Assembly: GCF_000321225.1 (NCBI RefSeq)
Contig: NW_004450662.1
Coordinates: forward strand, 1,736,797-1,800,796
Direction: 5' to 3'
Source of the DNA: Odobenus rosmarus divergens
Taxonomy: Eukaryota > Chordata > Mammalia > Carnivora > Odobenidae
Length of the DNA stretch: 64,000 bases
The notes beneath the pieces are model-generated. The model did not search any database and was not told the origin of the DNA. It saw only the letters and a list, made by a program, of their open reading frames with translations. Shown piece by piece: positions 42,462 through 52,800 of this stretch. The stretch's first letter is position 1, and every line of letters starts with the position of its first letter. Made by a program: the position numbers and the translations under genes.

Positions 42462-42544
42462 GTTCTCTTTCCTTCTTGAAGCCTTTCTTCCTCCATTTCA
42501 GGTGAAAGTTATTTTTTTGTTTTGTTTGTTTGTTTTTGTTTTTT

Positions 42545-42640
42545 GTAGTGACCTTTTACTGAGATCCTACTGTCCTTCAGGTACCGTGCTAGGAATTTGA
42601 CACTTTATCTCATTTAAGCCTTGAAAGGCAGATACTATTT
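42545..42640 (-). repeat. MIR SINE fragment (reverse orientation)
   Basis: 'ttttactgagatcctactgt', 'ttcaggtaccgtgctaggaa' and 'ctcatttaagccttgaaagg' are the reverse MIR tail. Confidence 0.75.
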
Positions 42641-42654
42641 TCATATTAAATTTT

Positions 42655-43690
42655 TGTTTTGTTTTGTTTTTTATATGTAACTTATTTACACGTTCAAAAA
42701 TCAAAATATTATAAAAAGCTATAGGTTAAAAAGCCTCAATTTTATCTCCGTTCCTGTCAATACTATTTACCCACTTTCTATCAGAGGTAATCATTTTTAA
42801 GTTATTCTTTGGAGCCTTCCAGTGGTTCTAAAAGATCAGCAATTACAAATACATTTTCTTAGCTTCTCTCTCCTAACTCTATATAATAGGGCATAACACT
42901 TTGTACACCATTCTGCATTGACATCTTGCTCCCTGTCTTCCATTTCAGGACAGGTCCTAGAGTACTTTCCTTTAGCCCCCCAGTTTTACTGTGATATAAT
43001 TGACATATAACATTGTATAAGCTGAAGGTGCACAACATCTTGATTTGATAGATGGATATATTGTGAAAAGATCCCCACAATAAGTTAACATCTATCACCT
43101 CACTTAGTTACAATTCTTCTTCTTATGGTGAGAACATTTAAGATCTACTCTCTTAGCAACTTTCAAATGCACAACACGGTATTGTTCCCAATAGTCACCA
43201 TGCTGTATGTTACCTCTGCAGTACTTATTTATCTTATAACTAAAAGTTTGTGCCTGTTGACCACCTTCACCCAATTCCCCCTTCCCCCACCCCTGTCTCC
43301 GGTAACCACCAATCTGTTCTCCGTTTCTATTAGTTCTATTACCTAGATCCCACACACAACCAAGAGATCATCCTGCATTTGTCTTTCTGTGTCTGGTTTA
43401 TTTCACTTAGCATGGAGGTCCATCCATGTTGCTGCAAATGGTAGAATCTTTTCCACAGAAACTCTCTAGAGTGTCTTTTTTACTTTTTTTGGCTGCATGC
43501 TATTCCATTGTGTGGCTATAGTTCCTCAAGATGGACACTCAGGTTGTTTTTAATCTGTTATAAACAATGTTGCAGTGAATGGGCCTTTGCATGCAGCATT
43601 TTATGTAAGTGCAAGAATATCTGTAGGATAAATTTTAAGACTGGAACTACTGGATCAAAGGGTAAAAGCATGTGAAGTTTTGATAAATGT
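42655..43690 (-). repeat. Ancient L1 (L1M-type) 3' region
   Basis: From 42965 the order 'tttactgtgatataattgac', 'cataacattgtataagctga', 'gtgcacaacatcttgatttg', 'ggtaaccaccaatctgttct', 'gtgtctggtttatttcactt', 'gttgctgcaaatggtagaat' matches reverse L1M 3' UTR and late ORF2. The 42655-42960 part ('cacgttcaaaaatcaaaata') is probably a second, older L1 fragment. No intact ORF. Confidence 0.78.
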
Positions 43691-43739
43691 CATCAAATTT
43701 TCTTCCCTGGAGGTTGTACCATTTTTTAATTCTTACCAC

Positions 43740-43880
43740 CATGTTATGAAAGTATGGCACAGGTATCACTACCTCCATTTTATGTATGAGGAAACTGAGG
43801 TGCAGAAAAATATAAGATCATGTAGTTACTATTCAGGCGGGGACTCAAACTTGCGCTCTGCTGATCCTACTCATCCGGTG
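43740..43880 (-). repeat. MIR SINE (reverse orientation)
   Basis: 'cactacctccattttatgta', TGAGGAAACTGAGGTGCAG, 'tcatgtagttactattcagg' and 'gggactcaaacttgcgctct' are a well-preserved reverse MIR core. Confidence 0.88.
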
Positions 43881-44534
43881 TTTATCACATAGTTATCTGT
43901 ATTGTTACTTATTTTATGTAGAGATAGGCCCAATCCTTCTAAAGCTTTGTGAACAGAAGTCCTGGTGTTCAGAGTTTCTGTAGGAAACAGAAATTGGGGC
44001 AATTAAGTCAGTACCAGGTGAGAGTGAGGGAAAAGGGAAATGTGGTAGGAAAAGTTGGGAAACAAACACAGCTGGTCACTCAACAGGTGTTCCGGCTCAG
44101 CCTCTAGGGATGTCTCCAGATGAGAGTTACTGAAAAATCATGCCCCTGGGTGGAGGAAGGGAGAAGGAATTGGTTGAGCTCCTCTGTGTCCTTCTCACAT
44201 TCATGGGGGAGACACACCCACACTTTTGGTTGGGTCACCTGGCCTTCTCAGCAATGCTGGGGGAGTGAGATCCCAAGCTTTGCAGGGTCCGAGAACAGCG
44301 AGAAGAGCCTCCGATGGGTCACTGTGGTAGCCAAGGGTCCTAGAGACAGGTGAGGCCAAGGGATCCTCGGGAAGTCCATAGATGTATTTCAATCTAGGCA
44401 TTTTCTTTAACTTAGTACTTTATGCCAAAAAGGTGCTCAATGAAAGTTTTTTGATTGACACATTAATTTGTAGTGATATGAATAAAGAGGAACATTCTTT
44501 ATCTTTATCCTTGTATATTAATGGACAGTAATCA
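43881..44534. other. Single-copy sequence, no gene recognised
   Basis: Nothing identifiable; short ORFs only. Confidence 0.45.
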
Positions 44535-44734
44535 AGAGTCCAGCCTCTAGAGCCAGGCTACCTGAGTCTGAACACAAAGCTCTGACACTGACTAGGTATG
44601 TGATCCTGGTCAGGACACCTCATGTTGCTTGGCCTCAAGTTTTCTCATTTGTAATATGGGACTAAGGCTTAAAATAATACTTGGCATAACAAGTGCTACA
44701 TAAGCATTAACTCTTATTATAATATCTATCTTTT
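44535..44734 (+). repeat. MIR SINE (forward), right half in a 90-bp tandem duplication
   Basis: 'agagccaggctacctgagtc', 'gctctgacactgactaggta', 'caagttttctcatttgtaat' and 'tggcataacaagtgctacat' are forward MIR from core to tail. Its 3' tail abuts a reverse MIR. Confidence 0.85.
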
Positions 44735-44844
44735 ATTCAGTGTTTGCTATTGCCAGGCTTAAAATAATACTTGGCATAACAAGTGCTACATAAGCATTAA
44801 CTCTTATTATAATATCTATCTTTTATTCAGTGTTTGCTATTGCC
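44665..44844. repeat. Exact 90-bp tandem duplication
   Basis: AGGCTTAAAATAATACTTGG begins at 44665 and again at 44755, and the two 90-bp units show no difference by eye. The unit spans the tail of a forward MIR and the start of a reverse MIR. Because the units are identical while the MIRs are ancient, the duplication is recent. Confidence 0.95.
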
Positions 44845-45055
44845 AAGTACTAAGTACTTCACATGTTTTACCTCAATTAATCTTTCTAGCAACCCTAAGA
44901 AAGGAGGTCATATTGTCAACCCTCTATGGGGGTATTAATATCATCTCAATTTCAGAAATGATGAAACAAAGACTCCAAGAGTTTAAATAACTTGACCAAG
45001 TCAAATGAGGTGGAGTCAGAATTTGATGTAGGTCTGCTTCATTCTACTCAGTCCA
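44735..45055 (-). repeat. MIR SINE (reverse orientation)
   Basis: 'ttattcagtgtttgctattg', 'cctcaattaatctttctagc', 'atctcaatttcagaaatgat' and 'taaataacttgaccaagtca' are reverse MIR. With the preceding forward MIR it forms a tail-to-tail inverted pair. Confidence 0.82.
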
Positions 45056-45959
45056 TCATGTTATTCTTGGAGAACCAGTTTTAACATTTATTTAGTATTA
45101 TAAAAACACCCAGTTCAGGCCTAAAAATCATTGAATGTGCACCCATGTCACTTAAGCCTCTATCAACCTTCCAGTCATTGTGGACTTGGGCACTTGGCTC
45201 ATGGTATTTCTTTTAACATTTCTCTTGGTCCCTTCACTAGCTGCACATCTCTCCAGCCCTGATCCCATAAATTAGGATGACTTGAAATCTCTACACCACT
45301 TCCTCCACCAGCATCCATTAGCCTGCTAGATCTAATCATTACCCGGAACTGTTCCACTCTGGAAATGGTGATCATAACCAAAGATCTGGTGGCTTTTTCA
45401 CTCCTCAATCCTGTAACAACTGCTCTTTAACCTCACAGAAATCTCCTTTTCTTTTATTTGACATCTTATTCTAGTTTATCATTCCTTTTCAGCTCACACC
45501 ATGGATCCTAGGATTAATGATTTAGATTACTTTCTTACCAATACCTGTATTATTCTCCTTCTCCCACATCACCCAGCAAAGCTCCAAATTTGGATCAGTG
45601 TTAGCTTCTCCCTTTTACACTTGAGTGGTCACACTTTGATAGAGAAAATCAAATAATCATGCAGATTCCTCCACTATGAATTCACGATCCCCAACCTCAG
45701 CCAGGTTCTCGGCATCACTCATGACTCCTGTTGTTGGTTTTCAACTTTCAATTTTCACCTCTCATTTTTCCTAATGGCTATTCCAAACCATCATCACCTT
45801 CCCCAAACATCTTTTTCACATTCCACACCTTGAATTCAGTAAACAGCATTCCCTCCAAATTCATCAGGATAACTGAGGGCTTTAGTTATTGGAATTTTAG
45901 AAATCCACCCTTGGCCACAACTTTATAGGGTTCCATAGTCTTCCTGAGGGGGTCACTTC
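45056..45959. other. Pyrimidine-rich old sequence, possibly upstream L2
   Basis: Many TC-rich stretches and an L2-like texture (for example 'ctcggcatcactcatgactc'), but I cannot assign it firmly. No gene. Confidence 0.35.
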
Positions 45960-47260
45960 TACTTTCATGGCAGAAATATACTTCATGCTGATGACTTTCA
46001 AATTTGTATCTCCAGCTTGGACTTATCACTCTTGTGAACACCTGTACATGGAGGTTCCACAGGGACCTCAAATTCAAAAGGCTCAGAATTGAACACATCA
46101 TTGCTTCCCGAAAACCTGTATCTCCTGCGGGGCATTAGTCTCTTTCCAGGCACCATGGGGGTAGGAGGCATGACCACCATGCACTCAAGCTAGAAGGCTG
46201 ATATCATCCTTGGGTTCCCTTTCTTCTTTACTTTTCACAAGCAATCAGTTTCCAAGTCCTGCCAAAACTTTCTTCTTGCTTCTGGAATCTCCCCTCTCTT
46301 CTCTGTCCTTACTTCATCATTGTCCTAGTGCAGTCTCTTGACCCAACTGGACAGTCCGGACAGCTTCTGAAGCTTCCAAATTTTTTTATCTCAGACTTGG
46401 CTCCCTCAGTCTGTCCTCATCACTGCTGCTACCTAGGTGTTTCTAAACACAAATCTGACCATATCAACTCCCACTTGAGATCCTGCATTGATTCCCCATT
46501 GCCTACAGGATAAAGTCCCAGCTTCTTGGCAGGACATGCACGGCCATCTGTGATACGGCTTTAGCTTCGTTCTGCAGTGCTTTCATTTACCAATCCCTAT
46601 GTAGCCCCTTACACTTCAACCACAGAGAAGAGTCTGCAGTTCCTGTGGGCTGCCTTGTTTCTCATTTCTATGCCTTTATTCATCATGTCCCCTCTGCCAA
46701 GCTGCCCTTCCACTCCTTCACCTTTATCTGGCCAACTCCTACAATCCTTTAAGACTTAGTTCATGGGTTACTTCTTTCGGGAAATCTTTCTTGACAAGCC
46801 ACCTTCCCCTTCCCCCGAACTCTAGGCAGTGTCAGCAACACTGCCCTTGGTTCCCACAGCCCCCTGTTGAAGACATCTCAGCGTACTTACCCATTTATGC
46901 GTCTGGATCATAATTAGATGGTGAGCTCTTTGACGCTTGGGACTATGTCATATTTCTCTATGTACCTCTTTGCCTAGCAGCAGCATAGAGTAATTTCTCA
47001 ATAGGTTGTTTTTTTTTTTTTTAAGATTTTATTTATTTATTTGACAGAGAGAGACACACAGTGAGAGAGGGAACAAAAGCAGGGGGTGTGGGAGAGGGAG
47101 AAGCAGGCTTCTCGCTGAGCAGGGAGCCCGATGCAGGGCTCGATCTCAGGACCCTGGGATCATGACCTGAGCCGAAGGCAGATCCTTAACAACTGAGCCA
47201 CACAGGTGCCCATCAATAAGTATTTTTAAAGTAAATGTTGAACAAATAAATGAGTGATCC
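45960..47260 (+). repeat. Long L2 LINE 3' part, interrupted by a SINEC
   Basis: Ordered L2 landmarks: 'cttcatgctgatgactttca', 'tccacagggacctcaaattc', 'ctgaccatatcaactcccac', 'gattccccattgcctacagg', 'ataaagtcccagcttcttgg', 'ctcctacaatcctttaagac', 'ggtgagctctttgacgcttg'. The terminal tail 'gttgaacaaataaatgagtg' reappears at about 47236, after a SINEC. This is the decayed 3' part of L2 ORF2 with its 3' end. Confidence 0.85.
47007..47211 (-). mobile_element. SINEC (Can-SINE) insertion in the L2 tail
   Basis: Reverse copy: poly(T), TAAGATTTTATTTATTTATT, body and head complement GAGCCACACAGGTGCCC. The L2 tail CTCAATAGGT upstream and ATCAATAAGT downstream act as the TSD. Confidence 0.95.
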
Positions 47261-47826
47261 ATTCATGAAATACTATTTTATATATGAAATGATTTCTCCA
47301 CTTTATGAACAAGGCAGAAAGAGGGTAATCACTATCAATAAACATTATTTTTTTTACAATAAACAGTATCAAAAAACTGATTATTTCTCAGTCTGATTAT
47401 GAGCAATAGGCATAGTGATAGTCAAATGGCACCGTGAGATGGGGGGTGCCCAGAGTCAATGGGGCCCCAAGAGAGGAACCAGCAAGTGTCTGTAGTGTAA
47501 GCGCTGTGGTGGCGGATACCTAGGATTCCTACAGAGTGCCATGAGAAACCTGCAAGACTTCCAGCCTATTCATACAAAACACTCTCGGTTAGACCTTCAG
47601 TGTTTATAAGTTTTATTTGCTGAATGAAAAATCATTTACTATACCTTAAGTTAATAACATATAGATTGGTGATTTGAAGTAAAAAACGGGACAATGGAAA
47701 GCAAACTAGAGTTGCAGCTCATTTCCCTCCCCCACCCCCCCAACTGACTTTCTTAGGATCTAATGCTTTCACAAGGACCTGGACATAGCAAGAGCAGAAA
47801 ACTAAACTGTTTGACCACCACCACTT
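47261..47826. other. AT-rich single-copy sequence
   Basis: No gene or repeat recognised. Confidence 0.4.
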
Positions 47827-47841
47827 TCAAAGCATTTCTTT

Positions 47842-48041
47842 TTTTTTTTTTTTAAGATTTTATTTATTTATTTGACAGAGAGAGAGACAGCGAGAGAGAG
47901 AACACAAGCAGGGGAAGTGGGAGAGGGAGAAGCAGGCTTCCCGCCGAGCAGGGAGCCCGATGCGGGGCTCGATCCCAGGACTCTGGGATCATGACCTGAG
48001 CTGAAGGCAGATGCTTAACAACTGAGCCACCCAGGCGCCCC
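47842..48041 (-). mobile_element. SINEC (Can-SINE) insertion with perfect TSD
   Basis: Reverse copy of the youngest-looking type (TTTGACAGAGAGAGAGACAG, head complement GAGCCACCCAGGCGCCCC). TSD TCAAAGCATTTCTTT exact over 15 bp at 47827-47841 and 48042-48056. Confidence 0.97.
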
Positions 48042-48123
48042 TCAAAGCATTTCTTTGTGGAATTCAAGTTAGAAGGTAAGGGAGACTGGCATATTTTTCT
48101 GAAGTTCAGTACTGAGTGTTTTT

Positions 48124-48255
48124 ATTTTTATTTTTTTAAGAAGACTCCACCCCCAGCGAAGAGCCCAACTAGGGGCTTGAACTCACACCCTGAGATTAAG
48201 ACCTGAGCTGAGATCAAGAGTCAATAGCTTAACAGACTCAGCCACCCAGGCACCC
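48124..48255 (-). mobile_element. Short-form SINEC insertion
   Basis: Short reverse Can-SINE (TTTTTTTAAGAAGACTCC, 'tgagatcaagagtcaatagc', head complement CAGCCACCCAGGCACCC). TSD CAGTACTGAGTGTTTTT (48107-48123) and CAGTACGGAGTGTTTTT (48256-48272), one mismatch in 17. Confidence 0.94.
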
Positions 48256-48419
48256 CAGTACGGAGTGTTTTTGAACTTCAAGTATCATCAGGACTCCTTT
48301 TGCAGTTAAAGTAATAATAAATAATAATGGTGGTAAAGAGAAGAGAAAAGGAAAGAAAAGAAAAGAACTGCTAGTAATAATAATTATTATAAAGAAGTCA
48401 CAGTCCTCCAAGGCCCAGG

Positions 48420-48560
48420 GAGTGGCAGGTGCTTTTCACCAAGTATCATACTTAGGCTTCACAACCTTGAAATAGAAATTATTTTTCTCTATTTCTGTTT
48501 GAACAACTGAAGTTCAGTGAGATCAAATAACTTGAGGCAAGTCCAAAGGACGAGCTGGGG
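48420..48560 (-). repeat. MIR SINE (reverse orientation)
   Basis: 'ggtgcttttcaccaagtatc', 'cttaggcttcacaaccttga' and 'agttcagtgagatcaaataa' are diverged reverse MIR. Confidence 0.7.
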
Positions 48561-48817
48561 AGACTCTGGGACCAAAGGCCATGTTAGCTTGACCAGGTGA
48601 CCCTGAGCCTCTCCTGGTCTCTGAGCTTTGTTACCCGCTCGCGTGTGTGTGAATGCAGGGCGGGATGGAGCGGTCTAAGAAACTAAACACTGAAAGTGCT
48701 GGAAAGGCTCAGGAGCCACAAGCGGCGGGAAGCTGGAACCAAGAAGGCAGAGACTAGGTCGAAGCCAAGAGAAGGGCTGGCCTCGCGGGCTCCACGGAGA
48801 ACTTAGGTAGCGGCGCG

Positions 48818-48850
48818 AGGGGCGGGGCCGGGGGGGGGCCGGGGCGGGGG
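48818..48850 (+). promoter_or_regulatory. GC-box / G-quadruplex-prone promoter segment
   Basis: Consecutive G runs (GGGGCGGGGCC, then nine G, then GGGGCGGGGG) give at least four tracts of four or more guanines within 33 bp, overlapping SP1/KLF-type GC boxes. It lies at the upstream edge of the CpG island. Confidence 0.6.
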
Positions 48851-49462
48851 CAAACAGGGGAGCGTGAAGACCATTTGCGGACCGGCCACAAATGCCGCCT
48901 CTCCGGGGGAAGCAAGGTGAGGAGAGAGTGAGCGCAGGCATTGTGGAGTCTCCGTGAGTTGCTAAGGCAGCTCATCCTCATTATCCTAAACCAAAGCAGA
49001 GCCCGTACTCGACTTTCCTGGGGCAGCTTTCCCGTAGAGCAAGCAGGAAGGGGACTGGGAGAAGCTCCTGCACGGAGCGCCCCCCTTCCTCCCCGCAGAT
49101 TGGTACGGCCCATACCCCCGCCGCTGATCTGGCAGGCTGCGCGCGCACCCTCCGGCGGGGCGCGGGCCGGCGGGGCGCTGCGGCCTCTGCGGCCCGGTTC
49201 CCTCCTCCTGCTCCTCGCGTGCTCCTCGCTGGCCCAGCGCCCGCCGGTGACGCGCCCGCGCGCCTTGGCGGAGAGGAGCGCGGCCGCGGGGGCGCGCCCC
49301 GGTGGCTCCGCCCCCCCCAGCTCCCCTCCCCTGAGTCCCGGGTGCCGGCTCGCGCGGCTCGGTGCGAGGAGAGCGGGGACCTCGCGCCAGCCCGCCCGCC
49401 CGCCCCTGCGTCCCCGCCCTGGCGTGCGAGGCGCCGCGCCCTCCTGCTGCCCTGCTCGGTGC

Positions 49463-49600
49463 ATGGAGGGGCCCGTTCGGATCGCAGCCGCCGCCGCCGT
49501 AGCCGCCGCCAGCGCGCGGGGGATGACCTGGGGGTGGCTTTCGGAGCCGGCTGCCGCGCAGGAGGTCCGGGGACTGAGTCTGCCCCGCCGAGAGGTGCGG
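49463..49600 (+). CDS. Speculative short first coding exon (poly-Ala N-terminus)
   Basis: An ATG at 49463 (G at +4, but T at -3) opens a frame beginning MEGPVRIAAAAAVAAASARG, produced by a (GCC)n tract. A donor-like AG|GTGCGG follows near 49594. The frame stays open to 49810 without splicing. The low-complexity composition is what any GC-rich island gives, and I do not recognise the peptide. Listed only because the location suits a first exon; 5' UTR is the likelier reading. Confidence 0.12.
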
Positions 49601-49883
49601 GGGTGGGCCCGCCGCAGGATCGGAGGGAGGGGTGGTCCGGGGACCCCGGGCTTGGGGGCCACGCGGCTTGGGCGCGGGAGGTCCGCGGGAGGGCAGGCCG
49701 GCGCGCCCCAGAGGGCGTGGAGGTCCCGGGCTGCGTGCGGGGTCTGCGAAGGGCAGCTGACGGATGCCCAGCGGGGGAGCTCCGCCGTTCCGCGTCCTCG
49801 GGGATTCTGAGCCACCTCGTGGGAGGAGGCGGGGTGAGGTGTCAGTAACACGATTAAATCTCTTTGACCATGATCCGCTGGGG

Positions 49884-49892
49884 CAGGTGAGA
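49884..49892 (+). other. Strong 5' splice-site match CAG|GTGAGA
   Basis: GGGGCAG|GTGAGATCC matches the donor consensus at eight of nine positions, just outside the downstream edge of the CpG island. It would suit a first, possibly noncoding, exon ending at 49886. The same site appears at 54941/54942 in the duplicated image. No transcript evidence is available. Confidence 0.4.
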
Positions 49893-52800
49893 TCCAGTAT
49901 AGCCGAGAGTAAGGGGCTCCGGCACGTTTTCCCAAGGGAGCGGGGTCTCTCGCCTCTCAACCTCCATCCCGCAGAGCGCCCGCGAGAGACAGTGATTTAT
50001 GTGTAGGGAGAAGCAAGAGAAATTTCCTGCACAATGTATCTTTCTCTGCCTTCACAGACTCAGTGACTTCCCAGCCCCAGGGAGTGTATTTTTCCTTCTG
50101 CTCTGTAAAGCTTTCTGTGGATTGCATTATCATTTGCTAAATACATTAGAGCTTGCTATTTATTTCGGTCTGCAGCTTACAGACCTTTGTTGCTTTCTCT
50201 CCACATCTAGGGATTTCAGTAATAAATCACTGAGGAGGATAGATAGACTCTCTCGTCCTTGCCTTCATTGTTCTCCCTAACCCCACCAAATCAGGTGGAA
50301 GGCTTTCCAAAAGGACCTCTTCTCCAGAATGCCTGCCTTTCCTAGTCAGGACTATCAGAGGGTGGCAGGTGCTTTAAGGGCAGGCTGCTTTCCAATTGAG
50401 ATCTAGAATTTAGGGAACATCGTTAACAGAAAGTAAGCCCCTGTGTCCTAAAACAAACTCCGAGAAACAGAAAATTGAACCAAAAGCTAACATGAGATTC
50501 ATTCTCAGGGCAGTGGCCCCCAAAATGAAAGAGGCCAGTTCTGTTTCCATGCCTTACTGATACCATTGCCCTCTGACTCCCAGCTGATGCTTGGCATACC
50601 TGAAGGGCAGTGTCAAGGAGGAAAAGGTAGGGAGGGGAGCTGGAAAACGAGTGGGTTTATTCTCAGTGTAATTCTAAGCATTCTAGGACATTTTATAGCT
50701 CATTTAAAAAAAAGTAGTCTGTTTTAGCTGAAGATGGGGGCATTGTTCAACTTTTAGGACAAGATGAAAGAAAAAAATTTCTGGAAATTTTAAATTAGTG
50801 CTTAACTAGAGAGCATTCTTAGGAACCCAGAGAGGCACCAAATACTGTAGTTTCTGTTATGCACATGTTGAAATAAACTGCCTCATACTTTAAGTTATAT
50901 GAGAAGGATGGAGAAAACCTGTTTCATTTTGTAAAGACGTGCCCTGGGTGTGTGCTTGGCAGTGGGTAGAGCAGAAACATTTATATTTCTGTAAAAAACA
51001 CACAAGTGTATATTGTTTAACTTTCATGCAAAAACTCAGATATAGTATTTGGAAATCTGTCTTTGTTTGACTAGTTTAGTCAACCAGGAAAATCAGTTAC
51101 TAGAAGTACTGTGCTATTGTTTGTGTAGTAACTCACTTGGGATGCTTTGATTGATTGCTATGGTTCTCATCAACCTCCTCTTCTGTGGAAAGTACTTAAA
51201 CAGCTCTGACTCTCAAGCGGGGAAGTACAAAGAACCCTTAGGACTTGGAGCATACTGATCTAGCTTGTGTAGGTTGGCTTCTAAATCAGTCTTACCCTTT
51301 GCGATCTTTGCAAGAAAGGAATTAAGTTCACTTGAAGATAGGGACCTCCCCCCCCGCCCCCCCCATCAGCAAGGTATATATAGAGATGGAGGCTTTGTAT
51401 GGGAATAGAAACGTCTGTCATGGGGCTCTGCTCTAAAGAGGTCAGGTAAAATTTGTTGACTAGTTCTCCTGCTTTTCTGTTTTCCACTTGGCCCTTATGC
51501 TCTCATAACTTTCTAGATGATCTCATTTATGGGTTTGTCAAAATATAAGTTGAAGTAAACATTTTCTTCTCTAGGAATGTTTCTTTTGCACAAATTTAGT
51601 CCAAAAATTGGTGATTGTGTCTAAGCATATCCTGGGGAAATGATTTCAGGAATTCAACAGTATCTTAGTGAAATTAGGCTGGGATAGGACATTAAAAATA
51701 ACTAATTGAAAAATTGGTTGTTTATAACATGTAATGACATTAGCTATGGCCTTGTAAATAGCATTTGTACTATGTAGAAGACTAGATAAGAGCACATCAG
51801 AAGAGCAGATGAGTTGTCTACACAGGTAGTCTTTAGATATATGATCTTACTACTTAATAGGAACTAATTAGATTAGAAAGAGAATTTGGAGCCTGGTTGC
51901 TAAATAGATTGCTTTGAAGGACTTGATTTTATGGTGATCTTTGATGAGTGCTTTCCCCCCCCGAAGTTTTATTAACTTTGATTGAATTAGAGAATGTTTT
52001 ATTGTTTTTATTCAAGATTTTATATTGCATGTAAGCATTCCATTTATTTATAAACATTCCATTTATAAATTTTTGTTTTGTATATGGCACTAATTCATTT
52101 TTAAGAGACTGAGGAGAAGGGCTTTGATTCTTCTCAATTAAAATTAAAAGATGGTATACGGAATATCCTTCATGTCATTTTAAAACTATTGGATTACAGT
52201 TAAGTGAAAAACTGGTTTGTTGATTCGTTTTTTTTTTTTTTAAACCTTCAAGTTTTTCATCATTGTGCTCTTTCCCCCATTGTCAGGCTTAAAACATACA
52301 GTATCATTGTCATCTGTCCTCTGAATAATGGTCCTGAGGTGATATTATTAATGTGGCTTTTTAAAATCAAACTAATTATACTTGCCTAAAAGAGCCACAT
52401 GTGTGTGATTCTAGCTTCCTGGTGCCTTTTGAGAGCCCGGGAGACAAGCTAGTGAATAGAGCTGAAAATTCATTCTGTATTTGATTAAATGGAACAGACT
52501 CGCAGCTCCTTACCCCAGCAGGGGCTATGAGATCTCTTGATCCCCGAAGCGGCTCCAGGACCCTGGGAATTCCATTAGCGAGCACCTGAGGAATTTCTGC
52601 CCTGCAGTGCCTTTTTTGTATGTGTGTATGTGTGTGTGTGGAGAGGGAGTGGAGCTGAGCGGTGATGGGGCGGTGGAGGGAGGGGGTGGAGAGAGGCTAC
52701 ATTAGAAGACTCCATATGTTAGCAGATCTAAAATCAAGGCATGACTTAACAGCTTATCTTGTAAGAGAAAAGCCCAACCCCAAGGCAGATTGCTAGTCAG

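Larger units (their letters stand above)
48780..49850. promoter_or_regulatory. CpG island, probable promoter of an unidentified gene
   Basis: About 1.05 kb of very GC-rich, CpG-dense DNA set in otherwise CpG-poor sequence. GC boxes (GGGGCGGGGC) and a G-quadruplex-prone run lie at 48818-48850. A GTTGCTAAGG half X-box lies at 48958-48967, (GCC)n at about 49487-49510, and no TATA box is evident. Such islands usually mark housekeeping or developmental promoters. Direction is favoured as + by the donor-like site at 49886/49887, but a divergent transcript is possible. Part of it (49312 on) is repeated after the N gap. Confidence 0.85.

Noticed and set aside
5608..48067. A recurring peptide family (WVAQLVKRLPSAQVMI… followed by PCSAGSLLLPL) in ORFs at 5608, 6099, 15364, 19316, 20525, 42268 and 47864
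   Set aside because: It is the translation of SINEC copies in one frame, not a protein family. The similarity follows the SINE, with no selection for coding evident.
49701..49718. CTCF-like GCCCCAGAGGGCG
   Set aside because: It mismatches the CTCF core at several positions, including the leading CCA, so support is too weak.
48754..49960. ORFs of up to 393 codons on the minus strand and 289 on the plus strand across the CpG island
   Set aside because: Overlapping open frames on both strands in several phases are the expected by-product of stop-poor, GC-rich sequence. The peptides are Ala/Arg/Gly/Pro-rich with no domain pattern.
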